Positions 19,026 through 28,142 of a stretch of 64,000 nt of DNA are shown one piece after another (positions within the stretch are counted from its first letter, which is position 1; every line of letters begins with the position of its first letter). The translations under genes were made by a program, and so were the position numbers. The DNA lies in NCBI RefSeq assembly GCF_001552655.1, contig NZ_BCRP01000001.1:1-64000 (forward strand), given 5' to 3'. The notes beneath the pieces are model-generated. The model was given only the letters and a program-made list of their open reading frames with translations, ran no database searches and had not been told where the DNA came from. The stretch is from Alicyclobacillus kakegawensis NBRC 103104 (GTDB taxonomy: Bacteria; Bacillota; Bacilli; Alicyclobacillales; Alicyclobacillaceae).

Positions 19026-19087
19026 GTGTGTCGCCTCCCCTCTCCAAAGCTGGGCATTGACACAAAGAAATAAGCAGTCACGAAAAT

Positions 19088-19834
19088 CTACGAAGAGCGG
19101 GATAACGCCGCCTCGTCTGGGAGTGCAGCCCTGTCAGCGAAAATCGTAACATTTGGATGGAGTTGCAAAAAGGATGATGGTACCTGTTCGGTTACCGGCC
19201 CAAACAACGTTTTCCTTAAAATTTCACGCTTTCGTTCACCGGAAACGAGCAGTAAAATATGACGCGCCTGCAGCAGCACGTCCATCCCGGCCGTGATGCT
19301 TCTGCGTGGAACTTGCTCCTGTGAACCCCAATACCGCGCATTGCTTTTCAAGCTTTCGGGAGTAAGACTTACCACGCGCGTAGGAGCATCAGCTGCGGCT
19401 GGAGGCTCATTAAACCCAAGATGTCCATTCGGACCCAAACCTAGAACCGCCAAATCGAATCCGCCAATCCTCCTTACTGCCTCGTCATATTGACTACATA
19501 CAAGGTCCGTATCTGTCGCATCCTCTGGCAGACGGACAAAGCGGTCTGACGGGATTCCCCAAGGCTTGAGCACTGATCGGACTAGCCATCCTTCCAGTGA
19601 ACGCGGGTCGTCCAGAGACACGCCAAGATACCCGTCCAACTGGAAAAGAAGGAGTTGCGACGTATCCAGCTTTCCCGCCCGGATGTGCTCCGTCAACACT
19701 CGATACATCCCCATTGGTGTATCACCTGTCGCTAACACCACTGCGGAATCGGGCTTGCGGCTGACCGCCTCGATAAACAGTTGGGCAGCGCGCCGGCTTA
19801 ATTCCTGATAATCATTTGCCACATACAGGTGCAT
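19088..19834 (-). CDS. nagB: Glucosamine-6-phosphate deaminase-like protein
   Basis: 248 residues, the usual NagB length. Carries VLATGDTPMGMYR (phosphate loop), the LGLGPNGHLGFNEP active-site segment with catalytic His and Glu, and a C-terminal SFLQLHPNVTIFADRAAL. The general-base region reads FQLDGYLG instead of the usual LDEY: the Asp is kept but the Glu is replaced by Gly, so exact substrate or allostery may differ. The ATG at 19834 follows AAGGAGA. It is the last intact gene of the sugar operon, consistent with amino-sugar use. Confidence 0.82.
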   Translation of the reverse strand: MHLYVANDYQELSRRAAQLFIEAVSRKPDSAVVLATGDTPMGMYRVLTEHIRAGKLDTSQLLLFQLDGYLGVSLDDPRSLEGWLVRSVLKPWGIPSDRFVRLPEDATDTDLVCSQYDEAVRRIGGFDLAVLGLGPNGHLGFNEPPAAADAPTRVVSLTPESLKSNARYWGSQEQVPRRSITAGMDVLLQARHILLLVSGERKREILRKTLFGPVTEQVPSSFLQLHPNVTIFADRAALPDEAALSRSS

Positions 19835-19892
19835 AAAAGTCTCCTTAATTTGTATTGTAGAGATATTCCTCAAAACGACACCAGGTCAAGTT

Positions 19893-20999
19893 TTAGAATC
19901 TGGTTGTCGGATCCAGAGGGTTTGGGCGTTGCAATAAAGTGGACACTTCATAGTGCCTGCCTTCGTTTGAGGAAATGTGAATCCCGTGCATGATTTCCAG
20001 TACATGATACAGCAGGGCACTGTTCGCTCTGTGCTCTCGTCCGGTCCTCATGGCATCGACCATATCCGCCAATCCAATGCCTCGGCTGTTGTCCGTGTAT
20101 CCCTTGGTCACAGGTATCTCTCTCCAGTCCCCACTCCCTGGTTTCAGGAACACGGGACCGTCATACGTATTTGGATCCGGAACGGAAATCGTACCCCGCT
20201 CTCCATAGATCTCGATGTGCGGCAGCTTTGATCCCCAAACATCAAAACTTGTGATAATCGTCCCCACTGCCCCGTTTTCGAACTCCAACAATCCGGCAAC
20301 ATGCGTCGGAATGCTTACCGGGATCTTCACACCACTCATTGTCGTTCGCTCCCCAAAGGGAGTACTGGTACAGCCCGCGATTCTTTTCACCGGACCAATC
20401 AATGCGACCAGCGCGGTTAAGTAGTAAGGGCCCATGTCAAACATCGGACCGCCGCCTTCTTGATAAAAGAACGCGGGATTCGGATGCCAGTCTTCGGGTC
20501 CTCGGCCCACCATAAACGCGGTAGCTCCAATAGGCTTGCCAATCAGTCCGTCGTCAATGATTTGCCGGCAAGTTTGGAGTCCTCCGCCGAGGAACGTGTC
20601 GGGGGCACCACCCACCAACAGGCCTTTTGAGGCAGCCGCTTCTAGAATCCTTTTCCCATCCTCGAGAGAAACAGCCAGAGGCTTTTCAGTGTACACATGC
20701 TTACCCGCTTCAAGCGCGGCCATCGAAACCTGTGCGTGGGAGGTGGGAACTGTGAGATTCACTACGATTTGAACATCGGGATCGCTCAGCAACTCTTCGA
20801 CACTGCAGGCTTTCGGAATGTTAAACTCCTGCGCCTTTGCCCTGGCACGTTCTATGTCTATGTCCGCGCAGGCAACGACTTTCACGGACTTGAATGAATG
20901 GAAATTTTTTAAGTATATGCCACTAATATTTCCACACCCAATGATGCCCACTCCGACCCGTTCCACGTTGCTGATCACTTCCTCCGGTTGTTTTCTCAA
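19893..20999 (-). CDS. Gfo/Idh/MocA-family oxidoreductase
   Basis: 368 residues. An N-terminal Rossmann fold (VGVGIIGCGNISGIYLKN) is followed by the family's EKP signature (HVYTEKPLAVSLEDG) and a C-terminal substrate domain. Members oxidise or epimerise sugars and inositols with NAD(P). The context (GH4, ABC importer, NagB) suggests action on a released sugar; the reaction is unknown. The start is a TTG at 20999, 8 nt from AGGAAG; a GTG 14 codons further in is an alternative. Confidence 0.85.
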   Translation of the reverse strand: MRKQPEEVISNVERVGVGIIGCGNISGIYLKNFHSFKSVKVVACADIDIERARAKAQEFNIPKACSVEELLSDPDVQIVVNLTVPTSHAQVSMAALEAGKHVYTEKPLAVSLEDGKRILEAAASKGLLVGGAPDTFLGGGLQTCRQIIDDGLIGKPIGATAFMVGRGPEDWHPNPAFFYQEGGGPMFDMGPYYLTALVALIGPVKRIAGCTSTPFGERTTMSGVKIPVSIPTHVAGLLEFENGAVGTIITSFDVWGSKLPHIEIYGERGTISVPDPNTYDGPVFLKPGSGDWREIPVTKGYTDNSRGIGLADMVDAMRTGREHRANSALLYHVLEIMHGIHISSNEGRHYEVSTLLQRPNPLDPTTRF

Positions 21000-21017
21000 T
21001 GGATTATCTTCCTAAAA

Positions 21018-22019
21018 TCAAATCACTTTGGGCCCCGGGTTCCCTTGAACGGCATGACAGGCCGCCCAATGATTCTCTCCCACTTGTACGCGTTTCGGCG
21101 CCTCCTTCCGGCAGACGTCCATAGCCAGCGGACACCGCGGGTGAAAGCGACAGCCTGGCGGCAGTTGCGACAAATTGGGCGGCTCTCCTGGCGCCGTCTC
21201 CCCTTCCAACATTGTGTTGCGCTCCACGTCCGGTACCGCCGACAAGAGCAACTGCGTGTACGGGTGCGCGGGTGCCGATACCACGTCGTCCACAGGTCCG
21301 CCTTCGACCAACTCGCCCGCGTACATCACCAGCAAATCGTCGCCAATGTAGCGCGCGCTCGCCAGGTCGTGCGTGATGAACAAAAACGCCAGACCCCGCT
21401 CGCGCTGCAACTTGCGCATCAGGTTCAAGATGTCCATGCGAATCGACACGTCCAGCATCGACGTCGGCTCGTCGGCCAGGATCAGCTTCGGTTCGACAAT
21501 GAGCGCCCGCGCAATCACCACGCGCTGTCGCTGCCCGCCCGACAGTTCATGCGGGTATTTATCGATATAGTCACCCGCCGGCGTCAACCCCACTGATTCG
21601 AGCGTCTGCAATGCCCGCTCCCGCGCCTCGCTCGCCGTCCGGCATTTACGGTAGTTGAATAGCGGGCGGCTGAGGTGGTAACCGATGCTGTGCGACGAGT
21701 TCAGCGATCCGAACGGATCCTGAAAGATCATCTGCACTTCGCTGCGCAGCCTCAGCAACTCGCGACGGCGCAAGCGCCCCCCATAGCTGCTCCCGCCAAA
21801 CCGGATGGTGCCGCCTGTCGGCGTAAGCAGTCGGGCAATCAGCCGTACCACCGTCGACTTCCCGCAACCGCTCTCGCCCACGATTACCGTTGCCCGACCA
21901 TCAGAAACCGTGAACGACACGTCTGTGACGGCGTGCAGTTTGCGCGTCCGCAGCCCAGCACGCACTTCGAACGTCTTTTGCAAATGCTCAACTTCGAGCA
22001 GGGCAGGCGTCTCAGCCAC
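21018..22019 (-). CDS. Opp/Dpp-type ABC importer ATPase (OppF-like)
   Basis: 333 residues with Walker A GESGCGKST, signature LSGGQRQRV, Walker B LILADEPTSMLD and the C-terminal oligopeptide-transporter extension containing the Cys/Pro-rich GCRFHPRCPLAMDVCRKE, a motif associated with iron-sulfur binding in this subfamily. The GTG at 22019 overlaps the upstream ATPase stop (GTGGCTGA) and follows GAGGAAGG. Second ATPase of the importer. Confidence 0.92.
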   Translation of the reverse strand: MAETPALLEVEHLQKTFEVRAGLRTRKLHAVTDVSFTVSDGRATVIVGESGCGKSTVVRLIARLLTPTGGTIRFGGSSYGGRLRRRELLRLRSEVQMIFQDPFGSLNSSHSIGYHLSRPLFNYRKCRTASEARERALQTLESVGLTPAGDYIDKYPHELSGGQRQRVVIARALIVEPKLILADEPTSMLDVSIRMDILNLMRKLQRERGLAFLFITHDLASARYIGDDLLVMYAGELVEGGPVDDVVSAPAHPYTQLLLSAVPDVERNTMLEGETAPGEPPNLSQLPPGCRFHPRCPLAMDVCRKEAPKRVQVGENHWAACHAVQGNPGPKVI

Positions 22020-22977
22020 TCGTAACACCTTCCTCAAGCAGATGACAATGCGCCGCATGCGTCGCAGATAGGTTTGTCACTCTCGGCACCTCTGTCCGGC
22101 ACCGCTCCGTGACCAACGTGCAGCGCTCGTGAAACCTACAACCATTCGGCGGTGCCAGCATGCTCGGCGGGCTCCCGCCAATGCCAGTGAGCTCACGGCG
22201 CTCGAAAACCGACGGAAACGAGTTGAGCAGTCCCCGCGTATACGGGTGCCGGGGCGCCGTGCGAATCTCCTGGCAGGTCCCAATCTCCACCAGCCTACCG
22301 GCGTACATGATCGCAATCCGATCCGCAATGGACAGCAACAACGACATGTCATGCGTGATGAACAACACCGAAAACCCGAACTTCGCCTGCAGTTCCTTGA
22401 TCTTGCGGATCACCTGCTTTTGCACGACCACGTCGAGCGCCGTGGTTGGCTCGTCCATGACAATGAGGTCCGGTTGCAGCGCCAAAGCCATCGCAATCAT
22501 CACCCGCTGGCGCATGCCCCCGGATAATTCGTGTGGGAAACTGTGCACACGCCCAGGATCCACTTCCACGATGCTGAGGAGCTCCTCTGCTCGTTTCCAC
22601 GCTTCGCGCGTCTTCGTATTCGTGTGCGCTTGGATTGCATCCACAATCTGCTCACCGATTGTCAGCACTGGGTTTAAGGAACTCATCGCGCTTTGCGTCA
22701 CCAGCGATATCCGGCTCCAGCGGATCTTGCGCAGCTCTTCTTCTGACGCCCGCACGAGATCCTGTCCTTGGAACAGGATCCTACCTCCGCTGATCTCTCC
22801 GTTCTCCAACAGTCGCGTTAGCGCCATCGCCAATGTGCTCTTGCCGCAGCCCGATTCGCCAGCCAGTCCCAGGATCTCGCCTTCTTCAATCGTCATGTTT
22901 AGGCCTTCAATCACTTTGACGTCCACATCGCCAAAATACGTCACCGACAGGTCACAGATCTCACACAACACGCTCAC
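22012..22977 (-). CDS. Opp/Dpp-type ABC importer ATPase (OppD-like)
   Basis: 321 residues with Walker A GESGCGKST, LSGGMRQRVMIA and IVMDEPTTALD, and a C-terminal GCRFHERCTLVTERC segment like its partner. The GTG at 22977 follows AAGGAG. It sits between the permease and OppF-like genes in the usual order B-C-D-F. Confidence 0.92.
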   Translation of the reverse strand: MSVLCEICDLSVTYFGDVDVKVIEGLNMTIEEGEILGLAGESGCGKSTLAMALTRLLENGEISGGRILFQGQDLVRASEEELRKIRWSRISLVTQSAMSSLNPVLTIGEQIVDAIQAHTNTKTREAWKRAEELLSIVEVDPGRVHSFPHELSGGMRQRVMIAMALALQPDLIVMDEPTTALDVVVQKQVIRKIKELQAKFGFSVLFITHDMSLLLSIADRIAIMYAGRLVEIGTCQEIRTAPRHPYTRGLLNSFPSVFERRELTGIGGSPPSMLAPPNGCRFHERCTLVTERCRTEVPRVTNLSATHAAHCHLLEEGVTSG

Positions 22978-22983
22978 TGAGCG

Positions 22984-23958
22984 TCAACTCCTTTGTAAGC
23001 GTCGCCGCCTGCGTGACTGTGAACGGAGCTTCGGATTGGTGAGTTCATCCACCGCGTAGTTGAGCAGGGCCAGCCCCGCCCCGAACAGCGCGATTGCCAG
23101 TCCCGGCGGGACGAACCACCACCACGCGCCGCTGAGCAACGCACCCTCTGTGTCCGCCCAGTACAGCATCGTTCCCCAGTTCACCGCCTTCAGATCCCCA
23201 AGACCCAGAAACTGCAACCCCGATTCGGTCAGCACGGCGTAGATAATGCTAAACAGTAGATTCGCGAAGATAAGAGAGAACATGTTCGGCATGATTTCCC
23301 GAAACACGATGCTGAACATCGACTCCCCGCCCATCTTCGCCGACTCGACATACGGGAGACTGCGCATCGCCATGATCTGCGCGCGCAGCACCCGCGCCCC
23401 CCACGCCCAACCCGTCAGAATGATGACCATGACCATCGTGAAGTCCCCGGACTTCGGCAGTACGGCCGCCAGTACGATGACCAGCGGGAGCCCGGGGATG
23501 ATCAAAAACACATTCGTGACGAGCTGCAAGACCTCATCCATGAGCCCACCCACATAACCCGACACCATGCCAACCAGCATTGACAACACGGTCGTTCCAG
23601 CTCCAGCGATAATCGCCACCGACAGCGTCTCACGCGTCCCGAACACAAACTGGCTGAACACGTCTTGGCCGAGCGACGTGGTCCCGAGTGGATGCGCGCC
23701 GCTTGGCGCCTGTAATGGCAAAAATGATGTGGCATTCGGACTCAAGTGCGTCAACAGCGGAGCGATGATAGCGAGAACGATGAACAGCGTAATCAGGCTG
23801 GCACCCACTACCGCCTTTTTGTTCTGAAAGAAACGTCTGACCGTGCCAAGTAAGGGATTCTTACGCCTCCCCTGCGTGCGCGTACTCACATTGGTAAGGA
23901 CCGGTGATGCTTCCGGCTGCACGTTAGCCCCCTCCTGCACTGTAAGTTCCGTTTGCAT
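22984..23958 (-). CDS. Opp/Dpp-type ABC importer permease (OppC-like)
   Basis: 324 residues. A cytoplasmic N-terminus with about six transmembrane segments, HPLGTTSLGQDVFSQFVFGTR-type entry sequence (typical of DppC/OppC) and an EAA-like loop (YVESAKMGGESMFSIVFREIMPN, in part). The ATG at 23958 follows GAGGGG. It ends 6 nt before the OppD-like gene. Confidence 0.92.
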   Translation of the reverse strand: MQTELTVQEGANVQPEASPVLTNVSTRTQGRRKNPLLGTVRRFFQNKKAVVGASLITLFIVLAIIAPLLTHLSPNATSFLPLQAPSGAHPLGTTSLGQDVFSQFVFGTRETLSVAIIAGAGTTVLSMLVGMVSGYVGGLMDEVLQLVTNVFLIIPGLPLVIVLAAVLPKSGDFTMVMVIILTGWAWGARVLRAQIMAMRSLPYVESAKMGGESMFSIVFREIMPNMFSLIFANLLFSIIYAVLTESGLQFLGLGDLKAVNWGTMLYWADTEGALLSGAWWWFVPPGLAIALFGAGLALLNYAVDELTNPKLRSQSRRRRRLQRS

Positions 23959-23973
23959 GCGGATCCCCTCAGT

Positions 23974-24960
23974 CTATTGCGCACGTCTGGCCCGCGGATC
24001 CAGTCTCACGTACACCAGATCGGCCAGGAAGTTGGCAACCAGTACCCCAATCGCGATCAACAACAGCGCCCCCTGCATCATCGGGTAATCCTCGTTGCCT
24101 ACCGCCTGGAACAGCTCATATCCGAGCCCCGGATAGGAAAACACGATTTCGGTCAGAAGCGCGCCGCTCAAGATGAACCCTAGCGATAGCGCAAAGCTCG
24201 TGATATTGGGCAAGATAGCGTTACGTGCCGCGTATCTCAGCATCACGCGCGTATTGGCTAAGCCCTTGGCCTTGGCGACCTTCACATATTCTTCGGACAG
24301 CGTCGTGATCATGTTGTTGCGCATGCCGAGCAGCCAGCCGCCGATGGACGTGACGACGATGGTGAGGGCCGGTAAGATGGCGTGATACAGAATGTCAGGC
24401 AAATTGGCCCAACTCCATCCCATGACGGTGTCGCTGTAGGCATGGCCGATGGGAAACCACCGCAGCCGAAAGGCGAGAAAGTACAGGGCGACGAGGGCAA
24501 GCCAAAAGTAGGGAAACGCGCCTAACAGCGTGAACACCGTCGGTGCGACCGAATCGAGCACGGAGCCTCTGCGCCAAGCCGACACGATGCCGAGGAGTGT
24601 GCCGATGACAAAGCTGATAACGGTTGACGTGCCGAGCAGAAACAGCGTCCACGGCAGGGATTGCATCAGCACCTGTGTCACGGTCTCAGGGTAAAGACCA
24701 AACGAGTACCCAAGGTTCCCGTGAAATACCTGACCGATATACTGAAAGTACTGGGTCAAGATGCTCGTATGCTGGTCAAGGCCGAACAGTTGCGCGTACG
24801 AGGACAGGGCGTGCGGATTGATCTGGCCTTTAAACTTCGCAACTAGCACGAGCATGGGGTTGCCCGGCATCATGCGCGGCAGAGCGAAGTTGAGTGTGAT
24901 AGCAGCCCACAACGCCACGACGTAAAACACTATTTTTCGAACTAGGTATTTCAATGTCAC
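23974..24960 (-). CDS. Opp/Dpp-type ABC importer permease (OppB-like)
   Basis: 328 residues with the DppB/OppB architecture: N-terminal helix, LPRMMPGNPM, and a cytoplasmic loop EYVKVAKAKGLANTRVMLRYA with the EAA motif. About six transmembrane segments. The GTG at 24960 is preceded by AAGGA at 6 nt. Pairs with the OppC-like permease. Confidence 0.92.
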   Translation of the reverse strand: MTLKYLVRKIVFYVVALWAAITLNFALPRMMPGNPMLVLVAKFKGQINPHALSSYAQLFGLDQHTSILTQYFQYIGQVFHGNLGYSFGLYPETVTQVLMQSLPWTLFLLGTSTVISFVIGTLLGIVSAWRRGSVLDSVAPTVFTLLGAFPYFWLALVALYFLAFRLRWFPIGHAYSDTVMGWSWANLPDILYHAILPALTIVVTSIGGWLLGMRNNMITTLSEEYVKVAKAKGLANTRVMLRYAARNAILPNITSFALSLGFILSGALLTEIVFSYPGLGYELFQAVGNEDYPMMQGALLLIAIGVLVANFLADLVYVRLDPRARRAQ

Positions 24961-25052
24961 TCACAGTCCTTCGAAATGAAGTGAAATCAGGAATTGCCAT
25001 CACGTCTACCAGCAAGGCGCTAGGAGAAAAGCTCGCTCCTGCACGCTTCTCG

Positions 25053-26762
25053 TCACTTCTGATATACCTGTGAGAAGATGTACATTTGATCAATGGGACC
25101 AGCAAAAGTCGCGTACGGATTTTGCGCTGAAGGCCAACCGACCAGATTGGTGGTGTTGTACTCATCCCATGCCACGCCGTTGAGCAGCGGGATAACCGGC
25201 AGGTTAGTCGCGAAAATGTTCTCGAGTTTGTGCATGATCGCCTTCTGCTGAGCAGTCGAGAAGGTGAGAGGATACTCGTTCAAGAGTTGATCCGTCGTCT
25301 TGTCGCTCCAACGCTCGGTGTTGCTCATGGCTTGTTTGCCTATCGGAGCCGTGTACTTACTGTTCAGTAATTGGTTATACCCGATGTATGCCGGGCCCTG
25401 GTTCACCCAACCAAAGGTCAATTGGAAGTTGCCGTTTGCCATGAGGCTGTAGAGGGTGGAGGCGGACAGCGTTTTTACCTGCGTGTCGATACCAATCGCC
25501 CGCAGATTGCCCGCGATGACGCCAGCATCCGCAATCCAGTCTGTTACTCCAGATGCGACATCAATGGTCAACGAGACTGTATGTCCCTTTGGATCAACCA
25601 ACTTCCCGGCCTGATTCCAAGTGAACCCTGCCTGCTTTAAAATAGTCTTCGCCTTTTGGGGATTGTACGTCAGCGGATGCTTGTCCAGAATGGACTTATC
25701 CAGGTATTGCTGACTGGCCAGGTTATTCGGAAGCGCAACACTGTTACTTACCGGCTCATAACCGAACTCCCCAAGCCGTGCCACCTGTGAACGATTAATC
25801 GCAGCACTCAATGCCTGCCGGAAGGCAGTCAGATTAGTGGGATAAGCGGCATCGTTGGTCTCCAGCACGACCGAACCGATGGGCGAGAACCAGTCGTGGT
25901 AGTTAGCACTGTGGCTTAACAAGGTGGACTGTATACTCGTGATAAACTGAGCGCCCGCGTCGAATTTGCCCTGCGCCATGGCCATCGCTGCCGTGTTGTT
26001 GTCCAGGTACAGTGGAATGCGTACCTGCTGCACGTATGGCTCCGGCGCGTTCCAGTAATGTGGATTACGCTTGAATGTGATCAGCGACGACGTCACCGAC
26101 TGTACCAAAAATGGGCCTGTCGTGACAGGATTGCTGTCCTTGAATGTGACAGGGTTTTGCTTCGCCCAGATGTGCTCGGGCAAGATAGGCGTATCGTCGC
26201 CAATGTAATACCAGGCCGTGTTATTGACCGCCTTTAGGTTGATGATAACCTTGTACGGGCCTTTCGCCTTCACCGACTGGATCATCCCGCTGAGATTGTT
26301 CACGTCAATGCTGTGATGGCTGACGAGCATGTTCAGCGTGTACACGACGTCTTTCGAAGTAAACGGTACACCGTCAGACCACTTGACACCGGAACGCAGC
26401 GTCACCGTGATGGACTTATGATCTTTTGAATAGGAGAACGACGTCCCGAGTTTCGGAATTGTCTGCCCAGTGCTTTGATTGTAATAGAACAGCGGCTCAT
26501 ACACCCACATTATGCCACCCGACACAGGATTGGCAGGCGACCATGGGTTAAAATCATCGACAAAAGGACCGTTGGGGGCCCACACAAATGTAAGAGTCCC
26601 TCCTATCCGCCGAGATTGATCCGATGTAGAAGTCCCATTTGCCTGTTGAGATTGATTCGAAACCGGATTCATGCCACACCCGATGCTAGAAACGGCAAAA
26701 ACAGAACTTACTGCCATTGTCGCGAGTTTCGCAGCCACGCGCTTGCTATCCTTCGTCTTCAC
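25053..26762 (-). CDS. Substrate-binding lipoprotein of the Opp-type importer (SBP family 5)
   Basis: 569 residues. A signal peptide ends in a lipobox (SSIGC), then comes a Ser/Gln/Asn-rich linker and a family-5 extracellular solute-binding domain (LRSGVKWSDGVPFTSKDVVYTL; VTTGPFLV; C-terminal PVIPLLNG). This subfamily includes importers of plant-derived oligosaccharides as well as peptides. The GTG at 26762 follows AGGGGG by about 8 nt; codons upstream are not signal-peptide-like. Being next to GH4, ROK and NagB genes, a glycoside ligand is more likely than a peptide. Confidence 0.9.
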   Translation of the reverse strand: MKTKDSKRVAAKLATMAVSSVFAVSSIGCGMNPVSNQSQQANGTSTSDQSRRIGGTLTFVWAPNGPFVDDFNPWSPANPVSGGIMWVYEPLFYYNQSTGQTIPKLGTSFSYSKDHKSITVTLRSGVKWSDGVPFTSKDVVYTLNMLVSHHSIDVNNLSGMIQSVKAKGPYKVIINLKAVNNTAWYYIGDDTPILPEHIWAKQNPVTFKDSNPVTTGPFLVQSVTSSLITFKRNPHYWNAPEPYVQQVRIPLYLDNNTAAMAMAQGKFDAGAQFITSIQSTLLSHSANYHDWFSPIGSVVLETNDAAYPTNLTAFRQALSAAINRSQVARLGEFGYEPVSNSVALPNNLASQQYLDKSILDKHPLTYNPQKAKTILKQAGFTWNQAGKLVDPKGHTVSLTIDVASGVTDWIADAGVIAGNLRAIGIDTQVKTLSASTLYSLMANGNFQLTFGWVNQGPAYIGYNQLLNSKYTAPIGKQAMSNTERWSDKTTDQLLNEYPLTFSTAQQKAIMHKLENIFATNLPVIPLLNGVAWDEYNTTNLVGWPSAQNPYATFAGPIDQMYIFSQVYQK

Positions 26763-26826
26763 TTGAAAATCCCCCTGAATTCGTAATCCACTCTTTCGAC
26801 CGCATCTGTCGCACAATACCCAGGCA

Positions 26827-28107
26827 TCAAGAAAAACGCGGCAAATAGTCTTTGTGGACGGAAAGCAGCTCATCGAGCGTCTTCTCCGCGGCATCCATAC
26901 TGTCTACCACCGGATCAACCAAGAGCGCTTGCAGGGCTGCCTGGCGGTCACCCTTCACAGCAGCTTCCACTGCCAATCGCTGCACTGAGACCTGCATTTC
27001 GCAAAGCGCGGCGATGCCCGCCGGCAGACGGCCCATGGTAAGTCCCTGAATCCCAAAACCGCTTACGAGGGCTGGCACTTCTACCACTGCATCCCGCGGT
27101 AGGTTCTCGATACAGCCGTTGTTCGGGATATTCACCGCATGCACGTACTCGTTACGATTCTCCACGATGGCGCGGATAATGGTAAATGCCACCTCCCCAG
27201 ACGGTTTCGTCAACAGATCCCCCAAATCCCCTTCGCCTCTAGCCAGGGACTTCAGTCGCGTCCATAGCTGTTCGCGGTAGTCAGCCGCCCATTTAAAGTC
27301 ATAACCATGCAAACCTGTTTTCTCGTAGGCATACGATAGGTACTCACCGATGTGATCATCGCTCGGCGCTGGCCAATAACCGAAACGGCGGAACATCGCC
27401 CGGGTCAAGGGATCATGAGATTCTCCCAATTCAGCCTCCGCTTTGCGCAGGGCCGGGTACAGATCTTCACCTGTGTTCTTGTCGCGAATGTCGAGCAGCC
27501 ACAACAGGTGATTGACCCCTGCCGCTTTGACGTCGATGTCTTCACTCTTTCTACCTAACAACTCCGCTACCCGGTCACGCCCCATGTACACACCATGGCA
27601 AAGACCTACAGCTTTAATGCTTGTATACTTACTGACCGCCATGATGATACGACTCTCAGGATTCGAGAAATTGATCAGAAGCGCGTTCGGGCACAGCCGC
27701 TCCATATCCGCGCAAATGTCTAAAATCAGCGGTATGTTACGCAACGCATGCGATAGGCCGCCAGGGCCTCCATTTTCGCCGAGCACTTGCCGAATGCCGT
27801 ACTTGCGTGGAATTTCCCAATCTTTTTTCCAGAGTTCATCCCGTTTTACGGCGATCGAGATGATGACAAAGTCCGCCTCCGGCAGCGCCTCCTCTCGATT
27901 CGTCGTTGAGGAGATCTTGAGACCCGTTCCCGCTTCCTCATTCATCCGCTTTGCGAGTCTCGTCACGATGTCCAGGTTTTCCTCGTTCAAATCAACGAGG
28001 ACCAGTTCGCTGTCTTTCAACTCTTTCATTTGAATGGCGTCCCGCAGCGAACCCGGTCCAAAGGAAACGCTTCCAGCACCGATAATCACGATTTTTGAAG
28101 GCCTCAT
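26827..28107 (-). CDS. Glycoside hydrolase family 4 (NAD-, metal-dependent glycosidase)
   Basis: 426 residues. GH4 features: N-terminal dinucleotide fold ([16 protein letters not shown]), NFSNPESRI, the metal-binding Cys in GLCHGVY and the metal-binding His in [13 protein letters not shown]4 enzymes cleave alpha- or beta-glycosides by an NAD/Mn redox mechanism; members act on alpha-galactosides, alpha-glucuronides/galacturonides or 6-phospho-glycosides. With an ABC rather than PTS importer in the operon, a non-phosphorylated substrate is expected. The ATG at 28107 follows AAGGAG. Confidence 0.9.
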   Translation of the reverse strand: MRPSKIVIIGAGSVSFGPGSLRDAIQMKELKDSELVLVDLNEENLDIVTRLAKRMNEEAGTGLKISSTTNREEALPEADFVIISIAVKRDELWKKDWEIPRKYGIRQVLGENGGPGGLSHALRNIPLILDICADMERLCPNALLINFSNPESRIIMAVSKYTSIKAVGLCHGVYMGRDRVAELLGRKSEDIDVKAAGVNHLLWLLDIRDKNTGEDLYPALRKAEAELGESHDPLTRAMFRRFGYWPAPSDDHIGEYLSYAYEKTGLHGYDFKWAADYREQLWTRLKSLARGEGDLGDLLTKPSGEVAFTIIRAIVENRNEYVHAVNIPNNGCIENLPRDAVVEVPALVSGFGIQGLTMGRLPAGIAALCEMQVSVQRLAVEAAVKGDRQAALQALLVDPVVDSMDAAEKTLDELLSVHKDYLPRFS

Positions 28108-28142
28108 ATCGCTTCACTCCTTAGCGAATTCGAATTGGTGTC

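Noticed and set aside
19400-19450. Asn in place of Asp in the NagB active-site segment (PNGHLGFNEP) as a sign of inactivity
   Set aside because: Bacillus-type NagB proteins also have NGHIGFNEP here, so this is normal variation.
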